Shown here: piece after piece, positions 26,320-35,050 of the stretch | How positions within the stretch are numbered: the first letter of the stretch is position 1 | Layout of the letters: every line of letters starts with the position of its first letter | NCBI RefSeq assembly: GCF_900109935.1 | Contig: NZ_FOBV01000008.1 | Coordinates: forward strand, 159,348 to 223,347 | Length of the DNA: 64,000 nt | Direction of reading: 5' to 3' | Origin: Chryseobacterium taichungense | GTDB lineage: Bacteria > Bacteroidota > Bacteroidia > Flavobacteriales > Weeksellaceae | The notes under the pieces: model-generated | Database searches by the model: none | What the model was told of the DNA's origin: nothing | What the model saw: only the letters and a program-made list of their open reading frames with translations | Translations under genes and position numbers: made by a program

Positions 26320-27087
26320 TTACAATTTAACTATCTTTAAAAACTCCTCCATAAACTGGTCGAGTCGGCATAATATCATCAACTTCGGGTCTGCCGGCAG
26401 TAATGTCGAACGGAAAACTGTTTTGGCGACTGTCTCCCCTTCTTTACGAAATCGCTTACTGTCGGTAATGGAGGTTTCCATTAATTGAAGTCCCAGATCT
26501 TTGATTACCTTACTGTAATTTTTGTACAATGGGGTTTTCTCCCTGCCGTCGACCTGGTTCCAGAACAGCTGTATGCTTTTGATCTCGGTATTCTTTTTCT
26601 TCATCAGGACATTGGTCAGGACATCCGTAAAACTCAGGGTGCTTTCAAGAACGACCCTATCCGCGGTTATGGGTGAAAAAATATAGTGCACATTGACAAG
26701 TGTACTCAAGATTCCAGCGGTGTTGACCGTACCAGGCAGGTCTAGAAAAACTACATCCGGTGCAACTTCCGAATTATCCACATACATTTTTATCTCTTCC
26801 AAGACCGTATCGGTCTTGCTTTGGAAAACGGGATAGGCTTTTTTATTAATGGTTGTAAACTGTTTATGGGCCATTTTCTTCAACACCTCATTTTGCATCA
26901 CAGTTTTAAGATCTCTCTCCCTCATCTGTATCAGACTGTATTGCGGAAAATCACAGTCGAATATAGCGACATTGTATCCCATCCGGTAATGTAGGATACT
27001 TGCGATCAATGTGGTGAAAGTGCTTTTACCAACCCCTCCTTTTTGAGTCGAAAAAGCAATGATTGTTGGTTGCTTTTTTGTTTCCAT
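26320..27087 (-). CDS. traA: ParA-family ATPase TraA
   Basis: A 255-residue deviant Walker ATPase. KGGVGKS lies at residues 16-22 (AFSTQKGGVGKSTFTTLI), the DCDFPQYS element follows the second strand, and PDVVFLDLPGTVNTAG is the Walker B region. Such ParA proteins open the tra operon in CTnDOT elements and may direct or regulate the transfer complex or element partition. First gene of the minus-strand operon; its promoter must lie in the 663-base repeat-rich gap that also serves mobA in the other direction. Confidence 0.93.
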   Translation of the reverse strand: METKKQPTIIAFSTQKGGVGKSTFTTLIASILHYRMGYNVAIFDCDFPQYSLIQMRERDLKTVMQNEVLKKMAHKQFTTINKKAYPVFQSKTDTVLEEIKMYVDNSEVAPDVVFLDLPGTVNTAGILSTLVNVHYIFSPITADRVVLESTLSFTDVLTNVLMKKKNTEIKSIQLFWNQVDGREKTPLYKNYSKVIKDLGLQLMETSITDSKRFRKEGETVAKTVFRSTLLPADPKLMILCRLDQFMEEFLKIVKL

Positions 27088-27226
27088 TTTTTTGATTTTT
27101 TAGTTGAACATTAGTTTATAACACTTCTTGAATGAAAGATGGCGGGCAGGATTCAGCTACATCACGCTCTCCTGAGATCTTGCACAGCAGAAAGTGGATC
27201 TGACTGCAATAATGAAGATCATCCTT

Positions 27227-27250
27227 CAATCAGTCAGTCAATCAGTCAGT
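27227..27250. repeat. Two tandem copies of CAATCAGTCAGT
   Basis: A perfect 12-base direct repeat, itself built of CAGT/AATC units, 140 bases upstream of traA. Position in the mobilisation intergenic region suggests a protein-binding site. Confidence 0.8.
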
Positions 27251-27256
27251 CCGGCT

Positions 27257-27375
27257 TTCCTGAAATGATCCCGTACTTCCTTCAGGATATAATTCCTGAC
27301 AGATCCCTATCCTATCTGAATTCCTGATGTCCGGAAAGCTTGAATTCCTGAATTCTGGAATGCTTGACTTCAGGA
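27257..27375. repeat. Cluster of six TTCCTGA/TCAGGAA-type repeats
   Basis: TTCCTGA occurs at 27257, 27293, 27321 and 27345, and its inverse TTCAGGA at 27281 and 27369; some form palindromes such as GAATTCCTGAATTC. Density is far above chance for 119 bases. Iteron-like; candidate binding sites for MobA, TraA/TraB or another regulator. Confidence 0.7.
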
Positions 27376-27641
27376 ACTCAAACAATTTTGCCATACATCA
27401 GTCCTGCCAACTTTCTGGTACAAATAAATAACATCAGGCTGCACCCATCTTCCAAGTGGTTGTCTTTATCTTTCAATGGTTTTGTTTGGCTTTATGAACT
27501 TTAGAGTGTCTCTGAAGCATTGTCATTTAATTTGTGAAAGCTTCGGTGACTTGTTTGAAGTTCTGCACTATTAGGCAGAGAAAGAATCTTTAATAATGGA
27601 TTGATTCCATTGTATTTTGGATTTATCCTTTCACCCGAAAG

Positions 27642-27699
27642 GGGCAAGTTGTGTTTTGAGCATCTCGAAACGTTTTCGGATGCTGAAAACAACTTGCCC
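27642..27699. other. oriT: Candidate oriT: 58-base nested hairpin upstream of mobA
   Basis: Outer arms GGGCAAGTTGTGTTTT and AAAACAACTTGCCC pair with a two-base bulge. Inside, GCATC and GATGC, then CGAAA and TTTCG, pair again, giving an almost continuous stem. It lies 52 bases before mobA and near the relaxase gene, where oriT of Bacteroidota ICEs is found. A nick site cannot be assigned from sequence alone; an attenuator is the alternative. Confidence 0.5.
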
Positions 27700-27750
27700 T
27701 TGCAGGGGGCTGTGAAAACGATCTCCGAAGTCGATGTTTTATAAAATAAA

Positions 27751-28194
27751 ATGGTGGTTATGAATGATCAAAATAATAAGAAAACACGAAAAACAGGTCG
27801 TCGCCCTAAGGCTGATCCTGCTAAGAATCGTTATACGATCTCTTTTAATGAAGTAGAACACTCAAGGTTTCTTGAACTTTTTGACCAATCAGGAATGACT
27901 GTCAAAGCTCATTTTATAACCTCCTGTATTTTCGAAAAGACGGTAAAGACTGTGAAGTTGGATAAAGGAACTATTGATTTTTATATGAGACTGACCTCAT
28001 TTCACAGCCAGTTTCGTTCGGTAGGCGTAAATTATAATCAATCGGTAAAACTTCTTTACACTCATTTTTCTGAAAAAAAAGCGTCGGCTTTACTTTTTAA
28101 ACTGGAAAAACAGGCGCTGGAAATGATCGCGATATTCAAGAAAGTAATTCAATTGACCGAAGAATTTAATCAAAAACATCTAAAAAACGAATGA
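27751..28194 (+). CDS. mobA: Mobilisation accessory protein MobA (relaxosome DNA-binding)
   Basis: A 147-residue protein with a basic start (KKTRKTGRRPKADPAKN) and a ribbon-helix-helix-like strand and helix (RYTISFNEVEHSRFLELFDQSG), then a helical domain containing FHSQFRSVGVNYNQSVKLL, the hallmark of MobC-type accessory proteins. In CTnDOT-style naming this is MobA, which helps the relaxase bind oriT. It ends 4 bases before the relaxase start, and the candidate oriT lies just upstream. A second ATG nine bases in (27760) is equally possible. Confidence 0.87.
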   Translation: MVVMNDQNNKKTRKTGRRPKADPAKNRYTISFNEVEHSRFLELFDQSGMTVKAHFITSCIFEKTVKTVKLDKGTIDFYMRLTSFHSQFRSVGVNYNQSVKLLYTHFSEKKASALLFKLEKQALEMIAIFKKVIQLTEEFNQKHLKNE

Positions 28195-28198
28195 TAAG

Positions 28199-29476
28199 AT
28201 GATTGCTAAAATCGGAAGAAGCAGCAATTTGTTCGGTACATTGTCCTACAATAATATGAAAATTGAAAAGGAGAAAGGAGAAATTCTGCTGACCAACAAA
28301 ATGATCGAAACAGCTAATGGACAATATACTGTAGTTCAGCTGGCAAAATCATTTGAACCTTACCTTTTGGCGAATCGAAATACAGAAAAACTTACCCTGC
28401 ATATTTCTTTAAATCCAGATCCTAAAGACGTAGTTTCTGATGAGAAATACAGACAAATGGCTCAGCAATATATGCAGGAAATGGGCTATGGCGAACAGCC
28501 GTTTGTTGTATTTAAACATACGGATATAGACCGAAGCCATATTCATATTGTTTCAATCTGTGTGGATGAAGAGGGAAGAAAGATCTCTGACACATTCGAA
28601 AAGGTCCGTTCGATGAAAGTATGCCGGGAACTGGAGGAGCAATTCGGATTAATATCAGCTATTGAAAAAGAAAATAATTTAAAAAGTGAAATTTTTAAAG
28701 CTGTTGATTATAAGAGAGGGGATGTCAAAAGTCAAATCGCCTCAGTGGTAAGGAATATCAGTTCTCAGTATCAATTTCAATCCCTTGGTGAATATAATGC
28801 ACTGCTCTCTCTTTACCATATTACCGCAGAAAAAGTGGAAGGAGAAATGCACGGTCATGTGCAAAGAGGTTTGCTGTATTTTCCGACAGATAGGATCGGG
28901 AAAAAGACAGGCAGACCTTTTAAAGCATCGCTGTTTGGAAAAAAGGCTGGACTCGATTCATTGGAGAAGCACTTTGAATCCAGCAAGGAAAAAATGACCA
29001 GTCTTTCTGAAAGGGAAAAACTAAAAGAAAAAATTGTACGGATATTACAGTCTTCTAATGATGAAAAATCATTTACAAAAAAGTTACAGAAAGAAGGCAT
29101 TAATACAGTAATTCGGAAAAATGACAAGGGAAGAATTTACGGAATGACTTTTATCGATCATGGATCAAAGACGGTATGGAACGGTTCAAGATTGGGAAAA
29201 GAATGTTCTGCCAATGCATTTAACGAGTGCTGGAATAACAATCTGAAACCGGATGATAAAGAAGCTGAACAAACATATGATAGATCAACTACATCGAATG
29301 ATACCAATTTTTTTCCGACATTAGATCAATTCTTGGACATGATGGATACAGATACCGCTAAAGATTTATTCGAAGCAGTAGGCGGCTTAGTACCTCAAGC
29401 GCAGGGAGAAGATGATGAGGAACTTGATTTTGAAAAAAAGATGAAAAACAAACGCAAACGCAAAAAACATTCGTGA
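28199..29476 (+). CDS. mobB: Relaxase MobB
   Basis: A 425-residue MOB relaxase that nicks oriT and pilots the strand. The N-terminal MIAKIGRSSNLFGTLSYN carries the putative catalytic Tyr17; the metal-binding three-histidine motif is HTDIDRSHIH (His107, His114, His116). The C-terminus is basic and charged (EKKMKNKRKRKKHS). Intact. Cotranscribed with mobA (4-base gap). 233 bases separate it from mobC, and that gap includes a run of eight Cs (29681-29688) and no gene. Confidence 0.95.
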   Translation: MIAKIGRSSNLFGTLSYNNMKIEKEKGEILLTNKMIETANGQYTVVQLAKSFEPYLLANRNTEKLTLHISLNPDPKDVVSDEKYRQMAQQYMQEMGYGEQPFVVFKHTDIDRSHIHIVSICVDEEGRKISDTFEKVRSMKVCRELEEQFGLISAIEKENNLKSEIFKAVDYKRGDVKSQIASVVRNISSQYQFQSLGEYNALLSLYHITAEKVEGEMHGHVQRGLLYFPTDRIGKKTGRPFKASLFGKKAGLDSLEKHFESSKEKMTSLSEREKLKEKIVRILQSSNDEKSFTKKLQKEGINTVIRKNDKGRIYGMTFIDHGSKTVWNGSRLGKECSANAFNECWNNNLKPDDKEAEQTYDRSTTSNDTNFFPTLDQFLDMMDTDTAKDLFEAVGGLVPQAQGEDDEELDFEKKMKNKRKRKKHS

Positions 29477-29709
29477 ATCCGGTAGATCATCCAGAGTAAA
29501 AACTTTAATTGAAAAATCTTCTGAACTCCAAAGGAATAAATCTGTTTTAATTTTAAATAATTTACTAAAGACTGTGAATGTACGAAACCAATTCCTAAGC
29601 GGTTTAGGGAAGACAAAACCAGTCTTTCTTTTCCCATGAGCGCCATCATTGAATTACAAATCATTGAGGCTCATACCTTACCCCCCCCAAACCTTTAAAT
29701 AGTAGAGAA

Positions 29710-31709
29710 ATGCAGGGAGAAGACGACTTGAGAGGACTCGCCAAAATCATGGGCTTTATGAGAGCGGTAAGCATTATTCTGGTGATAATGCACCTCTATT
29801 GGTTTTGCTACGGATTTTTTGCGCAAAGACAATGGACCTTGGAGCTCATCAATAAAATACTCCAAAACTTTAATAAAACAGCAGGTTTATTTTCTCATTC
29901 CCTTTATTCTAAACTGTTTGCCGTCTTGTTATTGGGCCTTAGTTGTTTGGGGACAAAAGGGGTTAAAAATGAAAAGATCAGCTGGAAAAAAATACTGATC
30001 ATCTCTTCTATCGGTACCGTATTATTCTTTTTTAATTCATTTCTATTAAAATTTCCAGCATCCGGCGCCACCTCCTTTTATATCTTATCCACTGGTGCCG
30101 GATACATTCTTCTGATGCAGGCAGGCGTTTGGATTAGCCGTTTGTTAACAACAAATCTGATGACCGACGTTTTCAACAATGAAAATGAAAGCTTTCAACA
30201 GGAGACCAGATTACTGTACAATGAATACTCGGTCAACCTCCCCACGAAATTTTACTATCATGGCAACTGGCATAAAGGATGGATCAACGTCGTTAATCCT
30301 TTCCGTGCGACCATTGTGTTAGGTACACCGGGCTCAGGGAAATCGTATGCCGTCGTTAATAACTATATCAGGCAGCACATTGAGAAAGGCTTCTCCATGT
30401 ATATCTATGATTTTAAATTTGATGACCTTTCAACCATAGCCTATAATCATCTTCTAAAACATTCACATTCTTACAGGGTAAAGCCGAAGTTTTACGTGAT
30501 AAATTTTGATGATCCCAGAAGAAGCCATCGGTGTAATCCCTTAAATCCTGAATTTATGACGGATATTTCAGATGCCTACGAAGCGGCTTACACCATTATG
30601 TTGAATTTGAACAGAAGCTGGATACAGAAACAGGGTGATTTCTTCGTTGAAAGTCCGATTATTCTTTTGGCCGCCATTATCTAGTTTTTGAAAATATATG
30701 AGAACGGCAGATACTGTACATTCCCTCACGCTATAGAACTGCTCAACAAGAAATATGAAGACGTCTTCACGATTTTGACCTCCTATTCCGAATTGGAAAA
30801 CTACCTCTCCCCTTTTATGGATGCTTGGCAGGGCGGAGCTCAGGATCAATTACAGGGACAGATTGCTTCAGCAAAGATCCCGTTATCAAGAATGATCTCG
30901 CCTCAATTGTACTGGGTGATGACCGGAGACGATTTTTCACTGGACATCAATAATCCCAAGGAGCCGAAGATTTTATGTGTAGGAAATAACCCTGACCGGC
31001 AGAATATCTATTCTGCGGCTCTGGGACTATACAATTCAAGGATTGTAAAACTCATCAACAAAAAGGGGCAACTCAAAAGCTCCGTGATTATTGATGAGTT
31101 ACCTACCATATATTTCAGAGGACTCGATAACCTGATTGCAACAGCAAGGAGCAATAAAGTTTCTGTTTGTTTAGGATTTCAGGATTTTTCTCAGTTAACC
31201 AGGGATTATGGAGATAAAGAAAGCAAGGTGATTCAGAATACGGTTGGAAACATTTTCAGCGGACAGGTGGTTGGGGAAACCGCAAAGGCTTTATCCGAAA
31301 GGTTTGGTAAAGTGTTACAAAAAGACAGAGCATATCGATCAACAGGAATGATACGTCAACTTCAATATCCACGCAATTGGACAGTCTTATTCCGGCATCG
31401 AAGATTTCGACATTGACCCAGGGATTTTTCGTAGGTGCCGTTTCTGACAATTTTGATGAAAGAATTAAGCAAAAGATTTTTCATTCGGAGATCGTTGTCG
31501 ATACGGCAAAAATTTCAGCGGAGGAAAAGAACTATAAGAAAATTCCTGACATCCGTTGTTTCGAGGATGAGGATGGAAATGACAGGATGCTGGAAACCAT
31601 TGACAGCAATTATAAGAATATCAAAGCTGAAATTTTAAAAATCATATCTATTGAAATGGAGCGGATTTCTAATGACCCGGACTTGCAGCATCTCATCAGT
31701 AAAGAGTAG
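29710..31709 (+). pseudogene. mobC: MobC type IV coupling protein, broken by a stop and a frameshift
   Basis: VirD4/TraG-type coupling ATPase gene in three pieces. Frame one (29710-30684) has two membrane helices, Walker A TPGSGKSYAVVNN and stops at a TAG (30682-30684) after LLAAII, where related proteins have Trp. The same frame resumes (FLKIYENGRYCTFPHA) to 31416 with Walker B SSVIIDELPT, and shifts after VLQK at a run of five As (31319-31323); one more A would restore RQSISINRNDTSTSI and join the last piece (LIPASKISTLTQGFFVGAVSD to 31709). Without repair no full protein is made, so oriT-relaxase delivery to the channel should fail. Either recent decay or sequence error. Confidence 0.9.
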
Positions 31710-31754
31710 AAAACCTCCAATGCACCTTAATCACCAGAGGTTTACAAGTATGAT

Positions 31755-32597
31755 TTACTCCTCTTCTGTACTTTGAAAGTACTGTAGAAGATTCTCGCTG
31801 ACAATGTTCAAAAACTTGGTCGGTCCCTGCTTCCGGTTGCGGATTTCAAAGATGGTCTTGTGAAAGTTCCCAAGGTCCGTGCCGAGTGATTTTTCTACAA
31901 ACCTTACCACTTCACTCAATTCCACATTACCGCCATTGAAACATCTCATCTGGTACAGGGCATAGATCAGTTCGATAAGTCCTACCTTAGAAGCAGACCA
32001 GACCAAAGGGGATAAAGACTTAGGAACTTCATTTTCTGATAATCCGTCGATCTGTTTTTTTAGGTACTGGTCGAATTTTTCATCTGCCATAAATTTGGCA
32101 ATCAACTGGTCATGAGAGGTCGTAAAGCTGGTGTCGAAATTGTAAAAGCCCAATGAGAGTTTCATTTTAAGATCATAGGAATCCCTTACAAATATTTTAT
32201 GATCTAAGTAGGTAGCTTCCCGTCGGTAATAACTGTAAAAATCAGATTGTTCTGTGTAGAAGTTCTTAAGCTTCTCCTGTTCTGCCATGTAGTATTTCTT
32301 CAACACTTTCTTACCTGCATTGGGCTTGTGGGATTCCAGATCTAACACCAGTGAATAGTAAATAAATTTGGAAATGAATTTTGGTTTCAGATTTTTGAAG
32401 AAGTAAACCTCCTCACCAAAATTTTCAAATTTATGGGAGGAGACCAATGTCTTGAGTTTTCTGATCGACTCATCGATCAGCAGTAAAGATCTTTCTGCTA
32501 CTTTGATCATATCACCTTCATCATACACTTCATTAATTTTAAGCTCCAATTCTTCATGGAGCTTTGCAATTTTTCTAAAAATAGTTTTTGTTACCAT
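31755..32597 (-). CDS. rteC: RteC-domain regulator
   Basis: A 280-residue RteC-family protein. In CTnDOT, RteC activates the excision genes in the tetracycline response. Signature segments here are an N-terminal helical region (HEELELKINEVYDEG), VYFFKNLKPKFISKFIYYSLVLDLES and the C-terminal winged-helix-like part ALYQMRCFNGGNVELSEVVRFVEKSLGTDLGNFHKTIFEIRNRK. It is convergent to mobC and no rteA/rteB two-component genes are nearby, so control must come from elsewhere. Likely activates the excisionase/topoisomerase region at 52.9-57 kb (inference from CTnDOT). Confidence 0.92.
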   Translation of the reverse strand: MVTKTIFRKIAKLHEELELKINEVYDEGDMIKVAERSLLLIDESIRKLKTLVSSHKFENFGEEVYFFKNLKPKFISKFIYYSLVLDLESHKPNAGKKVLKKYYMAEQEKLKNFYTEQSDFYSYYRREATYLDHKIFVRDSYDLKMKLSLGFYNFDTSFTTSHDQLIAKFMADEKFDQYLKKQIDGLSENEVPKSLSPLVWSASKVGLIELIYALYQMRCFNGGNVELSEVVRFVEKSLGTDLGNFHKTIFEIRNRKQGPTKFLNIVSENLLQYFQSTEEE

Positions 32598-32643
32598 GTC
32601 CTTTTTTTAGAAATTTACAAAAAAACGTTTACTGAAGGTCCAT

Positions 32644-34350
32644 TCAGCCGATTCTCAGTTCTTTTTTCCGCTTTTTGATGTAATCTGTTGGACGGATGCC
32701 GTTAATATCATAAAAAAGATTGGAAAAATTCTGACGCGCTGCAATACCACATTCTTCTGCCAAGGCTTCTATGGTGTAGTTGAGGTATTTAGTATTGGTA
32801 TTTAAAAGGTTTGTTATATACTTGATTCTGAGTTCTGCAATATACCTGGTGAAATTCATGCCTTTATTCTCATTGATATAGATGGATAGATAATTTGCGT
32901 TCGTATTAAGTTTTACTGCAATACTGTTTTGAGTAATGCCTTTCTTGGTAAATTGCAGTTCTCTCTCGAACTTTTTGAGCTTCTCTCCGATTTCAATCGT
33001 TAGTTCAGGTGTCAGAAAAGTTTTTCTTAGGGAATATTCCTGAGGTTGTACCTCTACAATATCGGGGATCCCGTAAGAACCTTCTTTCAATTTTTTTTGA
33101 AGTAGATCGTACTGTTTTTTTATCTTGCGGTCCTTCTGGAATCGGATAACAAAAAATATAATGGTAAGCGTACTCGTGAAGATCAGGAACTGGGCGATCC
33201 TTATATTTTTCTTGCCTGCCTTCTCAATGTCTTCTTTTTGCTCAATGAGTGACCTTCGGTCATACTCCCTGTGAAGTTTTCCGGACAAATATGGATAATC
33301 TTTGCTGATCATACTGTCCGCCTTCAGAAGCTGCTCAGTATAATACAATTGTTTGCCGAGGTCCTTGTTTTTATAATAGCTAATGAGATAATTGTAACTT
33401 TTATAAACTTCCGGTAGGATAAATCCTTCTTTGACAAAGATTGAATCGATTTTACTGTAATAGCCGATCACTACTTCTTCCTGATTTTTAGCCTCTGAGA
33501 TCTTTCCAAGGTAATAGTAGATGACGGAAACCCACGCAAAGTCGTTTCTTTTCAAGATCTCAGGTAATGCACTGTTTAAATCCGAAGCCGCACCCTCATA
33601 ATCATTCTTCAAAAATTTTGAGATCCCTAAACATTTTAGAAAATAGCTGTTCTCCAATAGAAAATCCCGGTCACCTGCAGTCAGTTTATATCCCAATTTG
33701 TTCAGACTGTCACTAGTCGAGACATTTTTCAAGTACCGGTTGGCAACGGTCATTTGATGAAGTGAATTAAGATAAGCTTTCTTGTTGTTGAATTGTAGGT
33801 TTTCGTGCAGACCTTTTTGGTTCATGGCCTTTTCATAAAATTGTGAACAGTCCTGAAAATGCTCTAATGCTTCGTCGTAATATCCCAAATGTGCTTTGAC
33901 GACTCCTAGATGGTAAATGACCTTATAATGCTGGTATTGGTCATCTGAACCTTTTGAGAATTCATAGGCTTTCATGTACTGGTTTAAGGCCAGCTTATAT
34001 TTTTTCTGGTAAAAGTAGTAGATGATCCCTTTGCTGAGATAGTCTTTGCTGATGTCATCGTTACTACCATACTTGATACTGAATGCCAAAGCACTGTCAG
34101 CATATTTCATCTTGCTTTTATAATCAAACTGCCTTCCGTCCCTGTAGCCCTGAATCAGTTGGGAAATGTCGCTTTCAGATTTTGCTTTTTGAATATAGTC
34201 CTTAACAAAAGGCATTGCCCGCTCATCGTCGATGGTCATTTTTTCGTAATTGCTTCTGATCTCTCTGAAAGTCCGTACTTCCTTTTGCTGGGAAAAAAAT
34301 AATTGTGAATAGGCAGAAAGCAGGACGAGAAAGTAATTTAACTTTTTCAT
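32644..34350 (-). CDS. Membrane TPR-AraC hybrid regulator
   Basis: A 568-residue protein: signal sequence (LNYFLVLLSAYSQLFFSQQ), a periplasmic TPR-rich domain (such as YHLGVVKAHLGYYDEALEHFQDCSQFY and YEGAASDLNSALPEILKR), one membrane helix (FLIFTSTLTIIFFVIRF, residues 388-404), a coiled linker and a C-terminal AraC-type double HTH (NSIAVKLNTNANYLSIYINE; IEALAEECGIAARQNFSNLFY). Such hybrids sense an extracytoplasmic signal and act on adjacent genes. It is divergent from the small lipoprotein/MauE genes across a 279-base region with repeated sites, and is the likely regulator of that module. Confidence 0.9.
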   Translation of the reverse strand: MKKLNYFLVLLSAYSQLFFSQQKEVRTFREIRSNYEKMTIDDERAMPFVKDYIQKAKSESDISQLIQGYRDGRQFDYKSKMKYADSALAFSIKYGSNDDISKDYLSKGIIYYFYQKKYKLALNQYMKAYEFSKGSDDQYQHYKVIYHLGVVKAHLGYYDEALEHFQDCSQFYEKAMNQKGLHENLQFNNKKAYLNSLHQMTVANRYLKNVSTSDSLNKLGYKLTAGDRDFLLENSYFLKCLGISKFLKNDYEGAASDLNSALPEILKRNDFAWVSVIYYYLGKISEAKNQEEVVIGYYSKIDSIFVKEGFILPEVYKSYNYLISYYKNKDLGKQLYYTEQLLKADSMISKDYPYLSGKLHREYDRRSLIEQKEDIEKAGKKNIRIAQFLIFTSTLTIIFFVIRFQKDRKIKKQYDLLQKKLKEGSYGIPDIVEVQPQEYSLRKTFLTPELTIEIGEKLKKFERELQFTKKGITQNSIAVKLNTNANYLSIYINENKGMNFTRYIAELRIKYITNLLNTNTKYLNYTIEALAEECGIAARQNFSNLFYDINGIRPTDYIKKRKKELRIG

Positions 34351-34464
34351 ATACTGATTATTAGAACCTCACCAACTCAAAAATACGAATTTTGATCATA
34401 AGAAATGCCTTTAGAAGCCAAGGAAGACCATCCAATACGTAAAATCCTGTTACCAGTGATCAAT

Positions 34465-34484
34465 AAGCCTCTGTAGGCTTTTTT
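34465..34484 (+). terminator. Terminator-like hairpin in the leader of the MauE module
   Basis: AAGCCT-ctgt-AGGCTT followed by TTTT, in the gap between the divergent regulator and the lipoprotein gene, 146 bases before its ATG. May block read-through or act as an attenuator. Confidence 0.45.
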
Positions 34485-34493
34485 GCAATGGTA

Positions 34494-34529
34494 CAATTTT
34501 AAAATTGAGACGTATCTATTTTAAAATTG
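34494..34529. promoter_or_regulatory. Twin TTTTAAAATTG sites 22 bases apart
   Basis: TTTTAAAATTG begins at 34497 and again at 34519, about two helical turns apart; the first is part of the palindrome CAATTTTAAAATTG. Spacing on one face of the helix in a divergent promoter beside an AraC-type gene fits a regulator-binding pair. Confidence 0.5.
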
Positions 34530-34629
34530 CCCCACAGGACAGTTTTTTTCAGTCTCCAAGGACTCTAACTTTGACTTCAGAATTCTAATTCAATCCGACG
34601 TCGGGATAACCTAATCAAAAGAAATTACA

Positions 34630-34848
34630 ATGAAAAAGTTAATCCCAATTTTTAGTATAGTAATCGCTGCAATGAGTTTACAAAACTGTGCAAACCGAGA
34701 TGAAGATCTCATAACTGATGACAGCTCATATGAGGAGCTGAAAATATCGATCATGAAAAAAGACTCTGCAAAATCATCAGAAGAAATAGTGGATCCCGAT
34801 CCGCCGGTCAGAGATGGCGATAACTGGAGGATCACGAATAAAAATTAA
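34630..34848 (+). CDS. Small lipoprotein, hypothetical
   Basis: A 72-residue protein with a lipoprotein signal (IPIFSIVIAAMSLQNC, Cys at 20) and a short acidic, proline-containing tail (EEIVDPDPPVRDGDNWRITN). No known domain. First gene of the plus-strand group after the divergent regulator. Small lipoproteins of this kind are surface-exposed in Bacteroidota; a substrate or partner for the SusCD-peptidase genes is a possibility only. Confidence 0.7.
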   Translation: MKKLIPIFSIVIAAMSLQNCANRDEDLITDDSSYEELKISIMKKDSAKSSEEIVDPDPPVRDGDNWRITNKN

Positions 34849-34863
34849 TCAATTCTATGACCT

Positions 34864-35031
34864 ATGATTCCTCATACCTCCATATCAGCTGCCTCAGGCT
34901 TACCATGTCCGGAAAGCGGCATCTGGGAGAGTATGGGGAATTTCAGAACAACGGTAACCCTATTTAAAGGTGCGCCCATGCCTGACTATTGCGGAATGAA
35001 GATCAAATGGAGGCTGATCCAGGTCTGTTAA
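34864..35031 (+). CDS. 55-residue ORF with a CPESGxW motif
   Basis: Short ORF starting ATG at 34864 (MIPHTSISAASGLPCPESG) and ending TAA at 35029-35031. It contains CPESGIWESMGNFRTTV and KGAPMPDYCGMKIKWRLI, with three cysteines. The pattern of CPxSGxW followed by KGxxMPxY and a closing W is not random-looking and resembles short cysteine-containing domains seen at the ends of secreted or toxin-related proteins, but I cannot name a family. It sits 15 bases after the lipoprotein and 19 before the MauE gene in the same direction. A different frame from 34857 gives a shorter, less plausible peptide. Confidence 0.5.
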   Translation: MIPHTSISAASGLPCPESGIWESMGNFRTTVTLFKGAPMPDYCGMKIKWRLIQVC

Positions 35032-35050
35032 ACTAAATAAAAACAAAGCA

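Noticed and set aside
27227..27250. Possible CRISPR-like repeats
   Set aside because: Only two adjacent 12-base units with no spacers and no cas genes; ordinary tandem repeat.
30688..31416. A 242-residue independent gene
   Set aside because: Same reading frame as the first mobC piece with only a TAG between, no proper start codon, and contains the coupling protein's Walker B.
31377..31709. A separate 110-residue gene after the mobC pieces
   Set aside because: Its sequence continues the coupling-protein family exactly in another frame after an A run, so it is the frameshifted end of mobC and not a gene of its own.
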